Source: Candidatus Bathyarchaeota archaeon (lineage in GTDB: Archaea; Thermoproteota; Bathyarchaeia; 40CM-2-53-6). From it: a stretch of 13,403 nt of DNA. A program made the position numbers and the translations under genes. Positions within the stretch are counted from its first letter, which is position 1, and each line of letters begins with the position of its first letter. Below are positions 5,798-13,227 of this stretch, piece after piece. The notes under the pieces are model-generated. The model saw only the letters and a list, made by a program, of their open reading frames with translations. It did no database searches and had not been told where the DNA came from. The stretch is taken from NCBI GenBank assembly GCA_005882955.1, contig VBBB01000141.1, positions 1,055-14,457 of the forward strand, written 5' to 3'.

Positions 5798-5995
5798 ATG
5801 TCGCGATTCGGATTGGTGAAGGACAAGATTCTATGCTTTGTCTGCGCCGTGAAGAACATTGAACGGACCTTCAACACGTACTACGAGCTGCAGGAACATC
5901 TGTACCGGGATCACGACATGAAGAAAGACCCTGCGATGGATATTTTCAACAAATACAAACCTGCGGTGGCAAAGACTCCAACGGCCGAACAGTAA
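5798..5995 (+). CDS. Small single-finger C2H2 zinc-finger protein
   Basis: The 65-residue product has one zinc-finger-like ligand set, Cys13 and Cys16 (CFVC), then His34 and His39 in LQEHLYRDHDM, that is C-x2-C-x17-H-x4-H. The middle contains FNTYYELQEHL, with an aromatic and a leucine at the usual core positions of a classical C2H2 finger, though the spacer between the pairs is longer than the usual 12. Lysines and prolines fill the tail. Single-finger proteins of this type are known in archaea as possible DNA, RNA or protein binders. It is convergent with the first Yip1-like gene (28-base gap). A target cannot be read from the sequence. Confidence 0.75.
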   Translation: MSRFGLVKDKILCFVCAVKNIERTFNTYYELQEHLYRDHDMKKDPAMDIFNKYKPAVAKTPTAEQ

Positions 5996-6023
5996 GCCTC
6001 TCTCGTGTTGCGGTTAACGATTT

Positions 6024-6593
6024 CTAGATGGCGCTCAACAGAGAGGCCACAAATCCATAGCCGAGGAGAACGATGAATGCGACTATGATGAATATCACGA
6101 GGCTGCGCTGAGTATCCAATCCCATAGCGCTCTTCACCGCGATTACTGTCGAAATCGCTATCCAAGCCACGCCGATTGCTCGTACAACGTCTGGGATTGG
6201 CGACACGGGGATCGACATGATGAGGAAGATCAGGCCGGGAGAGCTTGAGAAGAATACTGGCCTCGCCAGTGACCAGTAGTTCGATCTTCCTCCGAAGAGG
6301 CTCCTTCCGATAAGAAACGTCAAGGATACCCAGACGATTCCCAGAGCAATACTTACAACGGCGCCGAAAACAGCTCCTAGCAGAATCCCTATCGCATTGT
6401 ATCCGATCGCCGCTGCGAATCCGAATCCGAAACTAGCTCCAGCGAGAGCCAGGACAGTCAGTGCCTGAACTGTCGCTGTGGAATCTTCTTTCAACTCCAG
6501 GAAAATGTCGCGGTTGAGCCGGGCCGATTTCACCATTCGATCCAACATCGTTCGGAATCTGTCAATACTAAGGGGACCAGAACGGGAGATCAT
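6024..6593 (-). CDS. Yip1-like multi-spanning membrane protein, copy 1
   Basis: The product from ATG 6593 is 189 residues (TTG 6635 would add 14). A short amphipathic N-terminal part (MLDRMVKSARLNRDIFLELKED) precedes about five hydrophobic segments: around VQALTVLALAGASFGFGF, IGILLGAVFGAVVSIALG, VWVSLTFLIG, the VVRAIGVAWIAISTVIAV region and LVIFIIVAFIVLLGYGF. The linker NYWSLARPVFFSSSPGLIF between the third and fourth matches the central Yip1-domain motif (W-x-L-x-R, then a S-S-P or A-S-P turn). The family sits in membranes and its archaeal role is unknown. It is the closest relative of the next upstream gene, which shares the same N-terminal and linker motifs. The gap between them is 60 bases and there is no Shine-Dalgarno sequence. 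Confidence 0.78.
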   Translation of the reverse strand: MISRSGPLSIDRFRTMLDRMVKSARLNRDIFLELKEDSTATVQALTVLALAGASFGFGFAAAIGYNAIGILLGAVFGAVVSIALGIVWVSLTFLIGRSLFGGRSNYWSLARPVFFSSSPGLIFLIMSIPVSPIPDVVRAIGVAWIAISTVIAVKSAMGLDTQRSLVIFIIVAFIVLLGYGFVASLLSAI

Positions 6594-6653
6594 CGACGAG
6601 TTCTGGAAGAAGTGTATGCTGACCCGGATTATCAACGTATACGTGGGATCTGT

Positions 6654-7262
6654 TCAGCCTGTTCCGAATTGTAGGCCGATGAAGGCCAGAATGAGGAGGC
6701 CTACCGCAACTGTGAGGACTGTTCTTCGCAGATTTAGTCCCATGACTTGTTTTAGAGCAAAGACTTGTGAGAGGAAGAGCCAGACTACAGCAACGACTGA
6801 GATGGTCCCCTGGAACCAGTAGACTGGAACATTTCCTTGCACTAGAATTGGAGGAACAGGGATCGTGATTAAGAGGAAGAGGAGAAACGGGCTGCTCGCG
6901 AAGAACAGAGGTCGTGCCAGTTCCCAGTAGCCCGTTTTGCCCTGGAAGAGCTTCGTCCCGACAAGAAAAGCTGTGGCTGACCATACGAAGGCCGCGAAGC
7001 ATACGGTGACCGTGTTGGCGAGGCTGCCGACGATGATTCCATAGAATGACAGGTCGTGCCTCTGGAACTGTGTCTGTGCAGTGTAGCCGATGCCGTAGGC
7101 TAGAGCTGCAAGAACTAGAACTGCGAGGGCTTGCCCGGTTGATGTAGTGTCCATCTTCAGCTCTAAGACTCCTTGCTGGTCCAGTCTGGATGCTTTCTTC
7201 ATCCGAGACCACATCAGACCCAACTGGAGTCTTGATGCGGGTATCTCGGTTTCGATGGACAT
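6654..7262 (-). CDS. Yip1-like multi-spanning membrane protein, copy 2
   Basis: This 202-residue protein repeats the plan of copy 1: an amphipathic start (SRMKKASRLDQQGVLELKMD), hydrophobic segments around ALAVLVLAALAYGIGY, YGIIVGSLANTVTVCFAAFV, SATAFLVG, the ISVVAVVWLFLSQVFAL region and VLTVAVGLLILAFIGL, and the linker TGYWELARPLFFASSPFLLF. Shared motifs with copy 1 are L-E-L-K-x-D-x-T-x-T, Y-W-x-L-A-R-P and F-F-x-S-S-P, with identical order, so the two are tandem paralogues. The two probably form one minus-strand transcript, copy 2 first. The divergent neighbour is the PfkB gene, 82 bases away. Membrane topology is predicted by eye only. Confidence 0.78.
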   Translation of the reverse strand: MSIETEIPASRLQLGLMWSRMKKASRLDQQGVLELKMDTTSTGQALAVLVLAALAYGIGYTAQTQFQRHDLSFYGIIVGSLANTVTVCFAAFVWSATAFLVGTKLFQGKTGYWELARPLFFASSPFLLFLLITIPVPPILVQGNVPVYWFQGTISVVAVVWLFLSQVFALKQVMGLNLRRTVLTVAVGLLILAFIGLQFGTG

Positions 7263-7311
7263 TTTGGATAAGCCAGGCTTAAGTCGTGATTTCAGTCCAT
7301 GCTTATGAACG

Positions 7312-7321
7312 AATAGTTAAT
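7312..7321 (+). promoter_or_regulatory. TATA-like element of the PfkB-family gene
   Basis: AATAGTTAAT is centred about 28 bases upstream of the GTG at 7345. With only a weak purine run touching the start codon, a leaderless transcript is the simplest reading. Confidence 0.4.
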
Positions 7322-7344
7322 CCGATACTCTGGAGCTTGGAGGC

Positions 7345-8433
7345 GTGTCGAGCGCTAAAGAATCCTTAGACCCTGTCGCAGAGCTGAAGGAGACTCTCAA
7401 CCGGGCCAAGCCCAGCTTCAAAGTGGTAGTGATGCCAGATTTCTATCTCGACTACATTCTCACATATCCGGGCAAGCTTGAGGATCTGACGGCCTCCTTC
7501 ATGAAGGTGGCTCAGAGGGGAGGAGGGAATCTTCTGGGCTGGGGACACACGGTTGGGCGGGGAGGAAACGCGTCGAATGTGGTGGCTCAGCTTTCGAAGC
7601 TTGGCTGTCAGGTTGTTCCCATTATTGAGACGGATGAACTAGGTAAGATGGTGCTCCAGCATTTTCTGAAGGATGTGGATCTTTCGCACGTTCGGACAAC
7701 GGGAACAATGTCCCGAACATTGTCTTTTGAGACAGAACACTCAGGCAGACGAGTGAACATAATGGTCAGTGACCCAGGATCTCTATCGCAGTTCGGCCCC
7801 GAGAAACTGACCCAAGAGGATAAGCAGCTAATTTCTGAGGCGGATTTTGTCTGTGTTCTAAACTGGAATCAGAACCTGAAGGGAACGGACCTCGCAGAGA
7901 AGGTCTTCTCGATAGCCAAAGAGGAGGGAAAGGCTGTCACCTTCTTCGACCCCGGTGACCCCGCTTCACGGATAGGCGAGATAGAGGGACTGAACCAGCG
8001 GGTCCTGACCCCTGGACTGGTAGATGTTCTGAGTGTTAACGAGAACGAGCTGGTCCATCTAGCGAACGGAGTAGCTGAGGACACGTCGGAGATTGAAGGG
8101 ACTGAGGATCCGCTCTTTGGAGCTGCGAGCGTGTTCAGCATGATGATTCCGAGAGTTGATCTGCATACGCCAGAGTTCTCAGCATCATTTGTGGATGGGC
8201 AGAGGGTCCGCGTTCCTTGCGCGAAGATCAAGCCTGCAAAGGTTACGGGTGCGGGAGATGTGTGGAACGCGGCAGACATCTATGCACAGGGAGTTGGGCT
8301 GGGGCACAAGGACCGGCTGATATTTGCGAATGCTGCGGGTGCGGCATATCTTGAGGGACGCGGGCTTGAACCTCCCACACTGGGAGAGGTCGTCGGTAGA
8401 GTCGACAGCGTCGTGGCGGCGCGTAAGCCCTAG
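7345..8433 (+). CDS. PfkB/ribokinase-family carbohydrate kinase
   Basis: The 362-residue product has both signatures of the PfkB family. The first is a glycine-rich N-terminal motif (GRGGNASNVVAQLSKLG, residues 71-87), the second the catalytic GAGDVWNAA (302-310), with Asp305 as the expected base. A middle DPGDPASR segment and SVNENEL are also family-like. Such kinases phosphorylate sugars, nucleosides or sugar phosphates with ATP (or ADP in some archaea); the substrate cannot be named. The ADP-dependent glucokinase/phosphofructokinase family is excluded because its motifs are absent. About 25 residues precede the first strand (VVVMPDFYLDYI), slightly long for the family. The GTG start is chosen because it lies at the expected distance from the TATA-like element. 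The MBL-fold gene follows at a 91-base gap on the same strand. Confidence 0.88.
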   Translation: MSSAKESLDPVAELKETLNRAKPSFKVVVMPDFYLDYILTYPGKLEDLTASFMKVAQRGGGNLLGWGHTVGRGGNASNVVAQLSKLGCQVVPIIETDELGKMVLQHFLKDVDLSHVRTTGTMSRTLSFETEHSGRRVNIMVSDPGSLSQFGPEKLTQEDKQLISEADFVCVLNWNQNLKGTDLAEKVFSIAKEEGKAVTFFDPGDPASRIGEIEGLNQRVLTPGLVDVLSVNENELVHLANGVAEDTSEIEGTEDPLFGAASVFSMMIPRVDLHTPEFSASFVDGQRVRVPCAKIKPAKVTGAGDVWNAADIYAQGVGLGHKDRLIFANAAGAAYLEGRGLEPPTLGEVVGRVDSVVAARKP

Positions 8434-8524
8434 GGTTTCACGAGTCTTAAATTGGATAGGCCGATTACTTGGGCTGGCGAAGAGTTCAAACTGCGACTGT
8501 GACTGATGGAGGGACGAGTTAGAA

Positions 8525-9316
8525 TTGTTGAAAGTGGCTGAAGGGGTCTATAGGGTACCAGCTCGTCACGCTAACACCTACCTTGTCGAGGCAGACAATG
8601 GACTGGTGCTCGTCGACACGGGTATGCCGGGTAGTGAGAAGCGGATACTGAAAGCAGTAGCGGATCTCGGCCGCGAGCCTAGCGATGTTAAGCTGATTCT
8701 TCTGACTCATCGACACTGGGATAACATCGGAAGCGCTGCCGCGCTCAAGAAAGCGACTTCTGGAATGCTCGTCTCTCACGGGTTCGAAAAGCCATACGTT
8801 GCCGGGACCCTTGTGGTAATAACACCGCGAGCATGGAGTCTCTACGGACGGATAGCCAGGCGTGCTCTGGCTATTGCCTCTTCAACGAAGAAGCTGCTTC
8901 GGCTCGTCAAGTATCACCCGGTGCTCGTTGACGAGGCCTCCGACGATGAATCGATACTAGAAGATGTCGGGCTGGACGGGTCGATCGTCTGGACCCCAGG
9001 CCATACAAAGGGGTCCATCTCTCTATTCGTAAACAAGAGCAGGGTTGCCATTATCGGCGATCTTCTGAGGACCAGGCGCGGCAAGCTTAGAGAGCCATTA
9101 TTCATGGAGAATGTCTCACAGGAAAGGTCGAGTGTTCAGCGAATCCTTGATCTACATCCCGCAGTCCTCTGCCCAGGCCGTGGCAAACCCTTGCCCCCTT
9201 CGAAAGTCAGGATCAAAGAGAGGATTGCCAAACCGGTGAAGATGGAGACGAAGAAAGACGCACAGGATATTGATCTTGAGAGTCTTGCGAAGGATCTTTC
9301 AGCTGAAGCATCTTAG
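8525..9316 (+). CDS. Metallo-beta-lactamase-fold protein with altered metal site
   Basis: This 263-residue protein has the MBL fold: NTYLVEADNGLVLVDTG (17-33), the metal motif THRHWDNIGSA (61-71), TPGHTKGSISLF (157-168) and AIIGDLL (175-181). The usual H-x-H-x-D-H is H62-x-H64-x-D66-N67, so the second-site histidine is asparagine, and the terminal P-G-H-G is PGRG (217-220), so the last histidine is arginine. His160 and Asp179 remain. A site-1 metal (His62, His64, His160) could bind, but site 2 lacks both histidines. An insert of about 45 residues follows the motif, rich in hydrophobic and basic residues. Starts TTG 8525, TTG 8528 and GTG 8534 are all possible; GGAGGG at 8508-8513 is a weak ribosome binding site 11 bases before 8525. 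Function unknown. Confidence 0.88.
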   Translation: MLKVAEGVYRVPARHANTYLVEADNGLVLVDTGMPGSEKRILKAVADLGREPSDVKLILLTHRHWDNIGSAAALKKATSGMLVSHGFEKPYVAGTLVVITPRAWSLYGRIARRALAIASSTKKLLRLVKYHPVLVDEASDDESILEDVGLDGSIVWTPGHTKGSISLFVNKSRVAIIGDLLRTRRGKLREPLFMENVSQERSSVQRILDLHPAVLCPGRGKPLPPSKVRIKERIAKPVKMETKKDAQDIDLESLAKDLSAEAS

Positions 9317-9360
9317 AGATGATCAAATCTTCGGACAGAGGTAGCCCTAGCAAGGACTAT

Positions 9361-9375
9361 CTGAAAAGAAAAGAT
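9361..9375 (-). terminator. T-rich terminator of the superoxide dismutase gene
   Basis: On the minus strand the sequence reads ATCTTTTCTTTTCAG, two four-T tracts beginning 17 bases after the sod stop codon. Archaeal polymerases stop at such tracts without a hairpin. No matching tract ends the plus-strand MBL gene. Confidence 0.45.
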
Positions 9376-9391
9376 TGGGAGTTTGACGGGG

Positions 9392-10000
9392 TTACTTTCG
9401 AACCTTGTCGAAGCGGGCTGCTACGTCGTCCCAGTTGACCACATTCCACCAAGCATCAACATACTTGGCGCGGTCATTCACGTAGTCGAGATAGTAGGCG
9501 TGCTCCCAGACATCGACGGCTAGGAGTGGAGTCATGCCTTGGACGGCTAGGTCCATGTGCTTCTCGGCCTGGAGGGTGATCAACTGGTCTGAGGCTGGCT
9601 CGTAGGCTAGTATTCCCCACCCTGATCCTTCGACCTGTTTTGCGGTGTTTCCGAATTGTTCTTTGAAGGAGTCGAACTTTCCAAAGTCCTTGTTGATCTG
9701 GTCAGCGATGCGTCCACCGGGCGTTCCGCCTCCACCCTGTTTCATGTTCGGCCAAAACAAGCTGTGCATAGTATGACCTGACGCGTTGAAGGCGAGATCA
9801 CGAGAGATTCCGCGAACGTCGATTCCCGCGAAACCGGTCTGCCGTGCTTTCTCTAGCTTGTCTAATGCTGCGTTTGCTCCGTTAACGTATGCGAGGTGGT
9901 GTTTGTCGTGGTGTAGAGTCATGATCTTTTCAGAAATTGTCGGTTCTAGTGCGTTGTACTTGTAGGGCAGGTTCGGTAGAGAGTATCTTTTTCCTGGCAT
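9392..10000 (-). CDS. sod: Fe/Mn superoxide dismutase
   Basis: From ATG 10000 the product is 202 residues; the GTG at 10027 would add nine. Numbering from GTG 10027, it has YSLPNLPYKYNALEP at the start and the four metal ligands: His39 in TLHHDKHHLAYV, His88 in GHTMHSLFWPN, and Asp172 and His176 in DVWEHAYYLDY. It also has GSGWGILAYEP and the WWNVVNWDDVAARF end. It converts superoxide to oxygen and hydrogen peroxide in the cytoplasm. A TATA-like TTTTATG is 30 bases before ATG 10000, which favours that start and a leaderless message. Metal preference cannot be read reliably; a histidine (His157) lies in the region where other SODs place a second-shell glutamine, a form seen in tetrameric archaeal and actinobacterial enzymes. 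It is divergent from sufB. Confidence 0.95.
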   Translation of the reverse strand: MPGKRYSLPNLPYKYNALEPTISEKIMTLHHDKHHLAYVNGANAALDKLEKARQTGFAGIDVRGISRDLAFNASGHTMHSLFWPNMKQGGGGTPGGRIADQINKDFGKFDSFKEQFGNTAKQVEGSGWGILAYEPASDQLITLQAEKHMDLAVQGMTPLLAVDVWEHAYYLDYVNDRAKYVDAWWNVVNWDDVAARFDKVRK

Positions 10001-10281
10001 GAAACGTGGCTCGCTGAAACCTTTCACATAAAACTTGGCTCATTTTTCTCGCCGGTCTTTTGGAAGCCGCCCCCCGGGAGGGGGGGTGCCTGTCTGGATC
10101 TTTCTATTCTGGGCTTGATTGATGGTTTGGGGTTCGTCTCGTGGCGAGAAACGGATTCTGATGATGCGCGGGAACGAGCAGGAGCCGCAAGGATAACGAG
10201 CATCAGACGTGCGAACTTACAGTGTTTCTTCGCCAATTTTGACTGGCATGGCCGGAGAGTGTGGCCATGGGACGGAAGCTG

Positions 10282-10293
10282 TAAATACATATA
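10282..10293 (+). promoter_or_regulatory. TATA-like element of the sufB gene
   Basis: TAAATACATATA should place the transcription start near 10313-10317, inside the near-palindrome at 10311-10326, leaving about 30 bases of leader with a GAGGAG ribosome binding site. Another AT-rich motif (TATAAC, 10311-10316) is less well placed. Confidence 0.45.
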
Positions 10294-10310
10294 GGCACAA
10301 GGCTATCGTG

Positions 10311-10326
10311 TATAACGTACGTCATA
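10311..10326. promoter_or_regulatory. Near-perfect 16-base palindrome, possible operator
   Basis: TATAACGTACGTCATA is symmetrical at seven of eight pairs, with the core ACGTACGT. It covers the expected transcription start of sufB and ends two bases before the ribosome binding site, the usual place for a repressor. No regulator is encoded beside it. Confidence 0.45.
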
Positions 10327-10344
10327 AAAGAGGAGACTGTGAAG

Positions 10345-11745
10345 ATGGCTAACAAGAGCATTCTGGACCTGGACTACGCCAAGTACGATTTCAAGGATCC
10401 AGAAAAGTACGTGTTCAAGTCGGAGAAGGGACTCTCACGACAGACTGTCGAGCAGATTTCTGAGATGAAGAAAGAGCCTGAATGGATGCTAAAGTTCAGG
10501 CTGCGAGCCTACGATCATTTCGTCAAGCGCCCTATGCCTGCATGGGGAGGGGATCTTGCTCATATCGACTTTAACGACATCTACTACTATCTTCGTCCCA
10601 CTGACAAGGTTGAGAAGAGCTGGGACGACGTTCCTGACAAGATCAAGAAGACCTTCGACCGATTGGGTATTCCAGAAGCCGAGAAGAAATTCCTGGCCGG
10701 AGTCGGTGCCCAGTACGAGTCCGAAGTTGTCTATCATAGCCTTCTGAAACATCTCGAGGATAAGGGTGTCATTTTCTGCGATACTGATACTGCTGTCAAG
10801 CTTCATCCGGAGCTCGTGAAGAAATATTTCGGAACGATTATTCCTCCTGAGGATAACAAGCTGGCCGCGCTCAACAGTGCAGTCTGGAGCGGTGGTAGCT
10901 TCATCTACATACCCGAAGGTGTGAAAGTAGATCTTCCACTACAAGCCTACTTCAGAATCAACGCTGCGAACATGGGACAGTTCGAGAGAACCCTCATCAT
11001 CGCAGACAACTATTCAGACGTACAGTACATTGAGGGTTGCACAGCACCAGTCTATTCCAGTGACTCGCTTCACTCAGCAGTAGTAGAGATCATCGCGAAG
11101 AAAGGCGCGAAGGTCCGGTACACCACTCTCCAGAACTGGAGTTCAGACGTCTACAACCTCGTCACCAAGCGAGCCTATGCGTACGAGGATGCATCGGTTG
11201 AATGGATCGATGCTAACGTTGGCAGCAAGCTTACGATGAAGTATCCGTCAGTCTATCTGGTCGGGCCTAGGGCCAAAGCAGAGATCGTATCAGTGGCTTT
11301 CGCTGGGAAGAATAGACATCAAGACACAGGAGCCAAGGCAGTCCACCTCGCGCCATACACCAGTTCGCGGATCACCGCAAAGTCTGTCAGCAAGGACGGA
11401 GGACTAACAACCTACCGGGGTCTGGTCCACGTGGCCAAGGGAGCGGTAGGAGTAAAATCAAGCGTCAGATGCGATGCCCTCCTTATGGACGATCAATCGA
11501 AGACAACAACCTATCCCTACATGGAGGTCAACGAGGACGATGCGACAATAACGCATGAGGCTACTGTTGGAAGGATCAACGAGGACCAATTGTTCTATCT
11601 AATGTCCAGAGGCTTGTCTGAGACTCAGGCTCTAAGCATGATCGTCACAGGGTTCATGGAGCCCTTCACCAGGGTCCTCCCGATGGAGTACGCGGTAGAG
11701 TTTAACCGGCTCATCGAGATGGAAATGGAAGGCGCCGTAGGCTAA
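10345..11745 (+). CDS. sufB: SufB, Fe-S cluster scaffold subunit
   Basis: The 466-residue product is a full-length SufB: an N-terminal helical part with LDYAKYDFKDPE and WMLKFRLRAYDHF, then the beta-helix core with SVVYHSLL-like and NSAVWSGGSFIYIPEGVKV segments, and the C-terminal VRCDALLMDDQSKTTTYPYMEV with the conserved cysteine (Cys376, counting from ATG 10345), followed by HEATVGRINEDQLFYLMSRGL. SufB forms the SufBC2D scaffold where Fe-S clusters are built, with SufC as ATPase and SufD as partner. GAGGAG lies ten bases before ATG 10345, which decides that start over the GTG at 10339 only four bases from it. sufD follows after 49 bases. sufC is not seen in the window. Confidence 0.95.
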   Translation: MANKSILDLDYAKYDFKDPEKYVFKSEKGLSRQTVEQISEMKKEPEWMLKFRLRAYDHFVKRPMPAWGGDLAHIDFNDIYYYLRPTDKVEKSWDDVPDKIKKTFDRLGIPEAEKKFLAGVGAQYESEVVYHSLLKHLEDKGVIFCDTDTAVKLHPELVKKYFGTIIPPEDNKLAALNSAVWSGGSFIYIPEGVKVDLPLQAYFRINAANMGQFERTLIIADNYSDVQYIEGCTAPVYSSDSLHSAVVEIIAKKGAKVRYTTLQNWSSDVYNLVTKRAYAYEDASVEWIDANVGSKLTMKYPSVYLVGPRAKAEIVSVAFAGKNRHQDTGAKAVHLAPYTSSRITAKSVSKDGGLTTYRGLVHVAKGAVGVKSSVRCDALLMDDQSKTTTYPYMEVNEDDATITHEATVGRINEDQLFYLMSRGLSETQALSMIVTGFMEPFTRVLPMEYAVEFNRLIEMEMEGAVG

Positions 11746-11763
11746 TCTCTCCGAGCCCAAACC

Positions 11764-11777
11764 TTCTAAACATATTC
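11764..11777 (+). promoter_or_regulatory. TATA-like element before sufD
   Basis: TTCTAAACATATTC is centred about 24 bases before ATG 11795, and no ribosome binding site precedes that ATG. sufD may therefore also be transcribed by itself as a leaderless message, although read-through from sufB is possible. Confidence 0.35.
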
Positions 11778-11794
11778 TCATCCCTCAACTAGCC

Positions 11795-13216
11795 ATGGCC
11801 AACTCTCTAGCCAGCCCAACAGAAAGCATGGTGAAAGAGGTCTCCGGCCACTTCGCTGAACCTGAAGAGATCAGCCGAGAACGCACAGTAGCCCTCGACT
11901 ACTTCAACAAGCTACCAATCGAGAAATCTCAGTTATACACGAAATACGTCGACATCCTCTCGGGGCTCAATCTTGATTCTATCCAGCTTGGATTCCCGTC
12001 GAATAGTCGAACTATTCCTGTCGAAATATCTCACTTGGTCAGGGAGAAAGACGAGCCAACACTTGCGTTGCAAGTGGATTCGCAGATGGTCCGAACCGAA
12101 GTACATGGGGCACTCGAGAAAGAGGGAATCGTCTTCTCAGACATGGAATCGGCATTGGTCAAGTTTCCGGACCTCGCCCGAAACCGGTTCACGAAGGCGA
12201 TACCACCGGGAGATGACAAGTTTGCGGCTCTCAACGACGCATTCTTCACAGCCGGGACCTTTCTCTATGTTCCTAAGGGTCTCAGCGTCAAGATTCCGTT
12301 CCGGAACATTGTTCTGCTGAAGACGCATGGACAAGCCTCCTTTACTCACAACATAATCGTCGCCGAGGAGAACAGCAAAGTCAGCTTTCTACAGGAAGCC
12401 TACTCGCGACTGGGTAAGGAGCGTCAAGGTCCGGCGCTCTATAGCGAAGTCACGGAGGTCTATCTCGGCGAAGGAGCAGAGGTCAACTTTGCCAGTATCC
12501 AAGATTTTGAGGGAGACGTAAACTCGACGGTCAATCGAAGATCAATCGGTCAGAAGGATTCGCGGATTAATTGGACTGTGGGACACATGGGTGGTGGGAC
12601 GACGCGTTCCAGGATGGACAGTGTTCTTGATGGCCCAGGGTCAACCGCGGAAGATGTCGAGGTTGTCTTTGGCTCCGAATCGCAACGGTTCGATGTTGTA
12701 ACAGATCTAACACACCAGTCGACTCACACAACAGGACACGTTCTAGCTCGCGGGGTCTTGAGGGATAGTGCTCGTGCGATTTTCAAGGGAATGATCAGGA
12801 TCAGCGAGGGAGCCAAGAATTCAAACTCCTATTTGGCGGAGCATGCGATGATCCTTAGCAAGAAGGCGAGGGCCGACGCAATCCCTGGCCTTGAGATTTT
12901 CACGAATGAGGTAAAGGCGACCCACTCGGGCTCCGTGAGCCAGGTGGACGAGGAACAAATCTTCTACCTGATGTCGCGAGGTCTGACTCACAGCGAGGCT
13001 CAGAGGATGGTTATCCTAGGATTCCTCCACCCCGCCGTCAAACGGATACCGCTCAGGTCGGTAAGAGCTGTGATTCAGTTTCTGATCGACGAGAAATGGG
13101 CAGGGAGAGGGGGAATGATTCCTCCTCGAGTAGAACAGCTTCCAGAATTCGAAGAGGAGCCGGAGGGGGAGGCTGTTGAAGCGGATCTCTTCGAGAGACA
13201 TTACAAGTACCGGTAG
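11795..13216 (+). CDS. sufD: SufD, Fe-S scaffold partner subunit
   Basis: The 473-residue protein belongs to the SufB/SufD family but is the SufD type: it lacks the SufB cysteine segment and has NEVKATHSGSVSQVDEEQIFY near residues 371-391, with the conserved histidine (His377), then LMSRGLTHSEAQRMVILGF. The core includes NDAFFTAGTFLYVPKGLSV, FTHNIIVAEENSKVSFLQE and GSTAEDVEVVF. SufD joins SufB in the heart of the SufBCD complex and is needed for iron entry. The C-terminal tail after about 440 is acidic (PEFEEEPEGEAVEADLFERH) and longer than in many relatives. The Rieske gene is entered right after the stop in the +1 frame, so the operon continues off the right edge. Confidence 0.92.
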   Translation: MANSLASPTESMVKEVSGHFAEPEEISRERTVALDYFNKLPIEKSQLYTKYVDILSGLNLDSIQLGFPSNSRTIPVEISHLVREKDEPTLALQVDSQMVRTEVHGALEKEGIVFSDMESALVKFPDLARNRFTKAIPPGDDKFAALNDAFFTAGTFLYVPKGLSVKIPFRNIVLLKTHGQASFTHNIIVAEENSKVSFLQEAYSRLGKERQGPALYSEVTEVYLGEGAEVNFASIQDFEGDVNSTVNRRSIGQKDSRINWTVGHMGGGTTRSRMDSVLDGPGSTAEDVEVVFGSESQRFDVVTDLTHQSTHTTGHVLARGVLRDSARAIFKGMIRISEGAKNSNSYLAEHAMILSKKARADAIPGLEIFTNEVKATHSGSVSQVDEEQIFYLMSRGLTHSEAQRMVILGFLHPAVKRIPLRSVRAVIQFLIDEKWAGRGGMIPPRVEQLPEFEEEPEGEAVEADLFERHYKYR

Positions 13217-13227
13217 GGAAACACATT

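Larger units (their letters stand above)
10001..10344. promoter_or_regulatory. Divergent control region between sod and sufB
   Basis: No supportable gene lies in these 344 bases. They hold, left to right: a sod TATA-like element (minus, 10027-10033); a C6/G7 hairpin (10070-10086, loop GGGA); TCTGATG...CATCAGA (10157-10207); CATGGCC...GGCCATG with nine-base loop (10247-10269); a sufB TATA-like TAAATACATATA (10282-10293); a 16-base near-palindrome (10311-10326); and the ribosome binding sequence GAGGAG (10329-10334). Some of these could be operators or a small RNA. Confidence 0.5.

Noticed and set aside
6568..7212. Long minus-strand frame of 214 codons overlapping the Yip1-like genes
   Set aside because: Its composition is rich in Arg, Ser, Pro and His, as expected of an out-of-frame shadow; the other frame gives coherent membrane segments.
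10157..10207. Possible C/D-box small RNA (TGATGAT with flanking inverted repeat)
   Set aside because: The first box departs from the consensus at the leading base and no matching D box follows at the expected distance.
10024..10290. 88-codon minus-strand frame upstream of sod
   Set aside because: It overlaps the sod start and the whole control region, has low-complexity proline- and arginine-rich composition and crosses the C/G hairpin, so it looks accidental.
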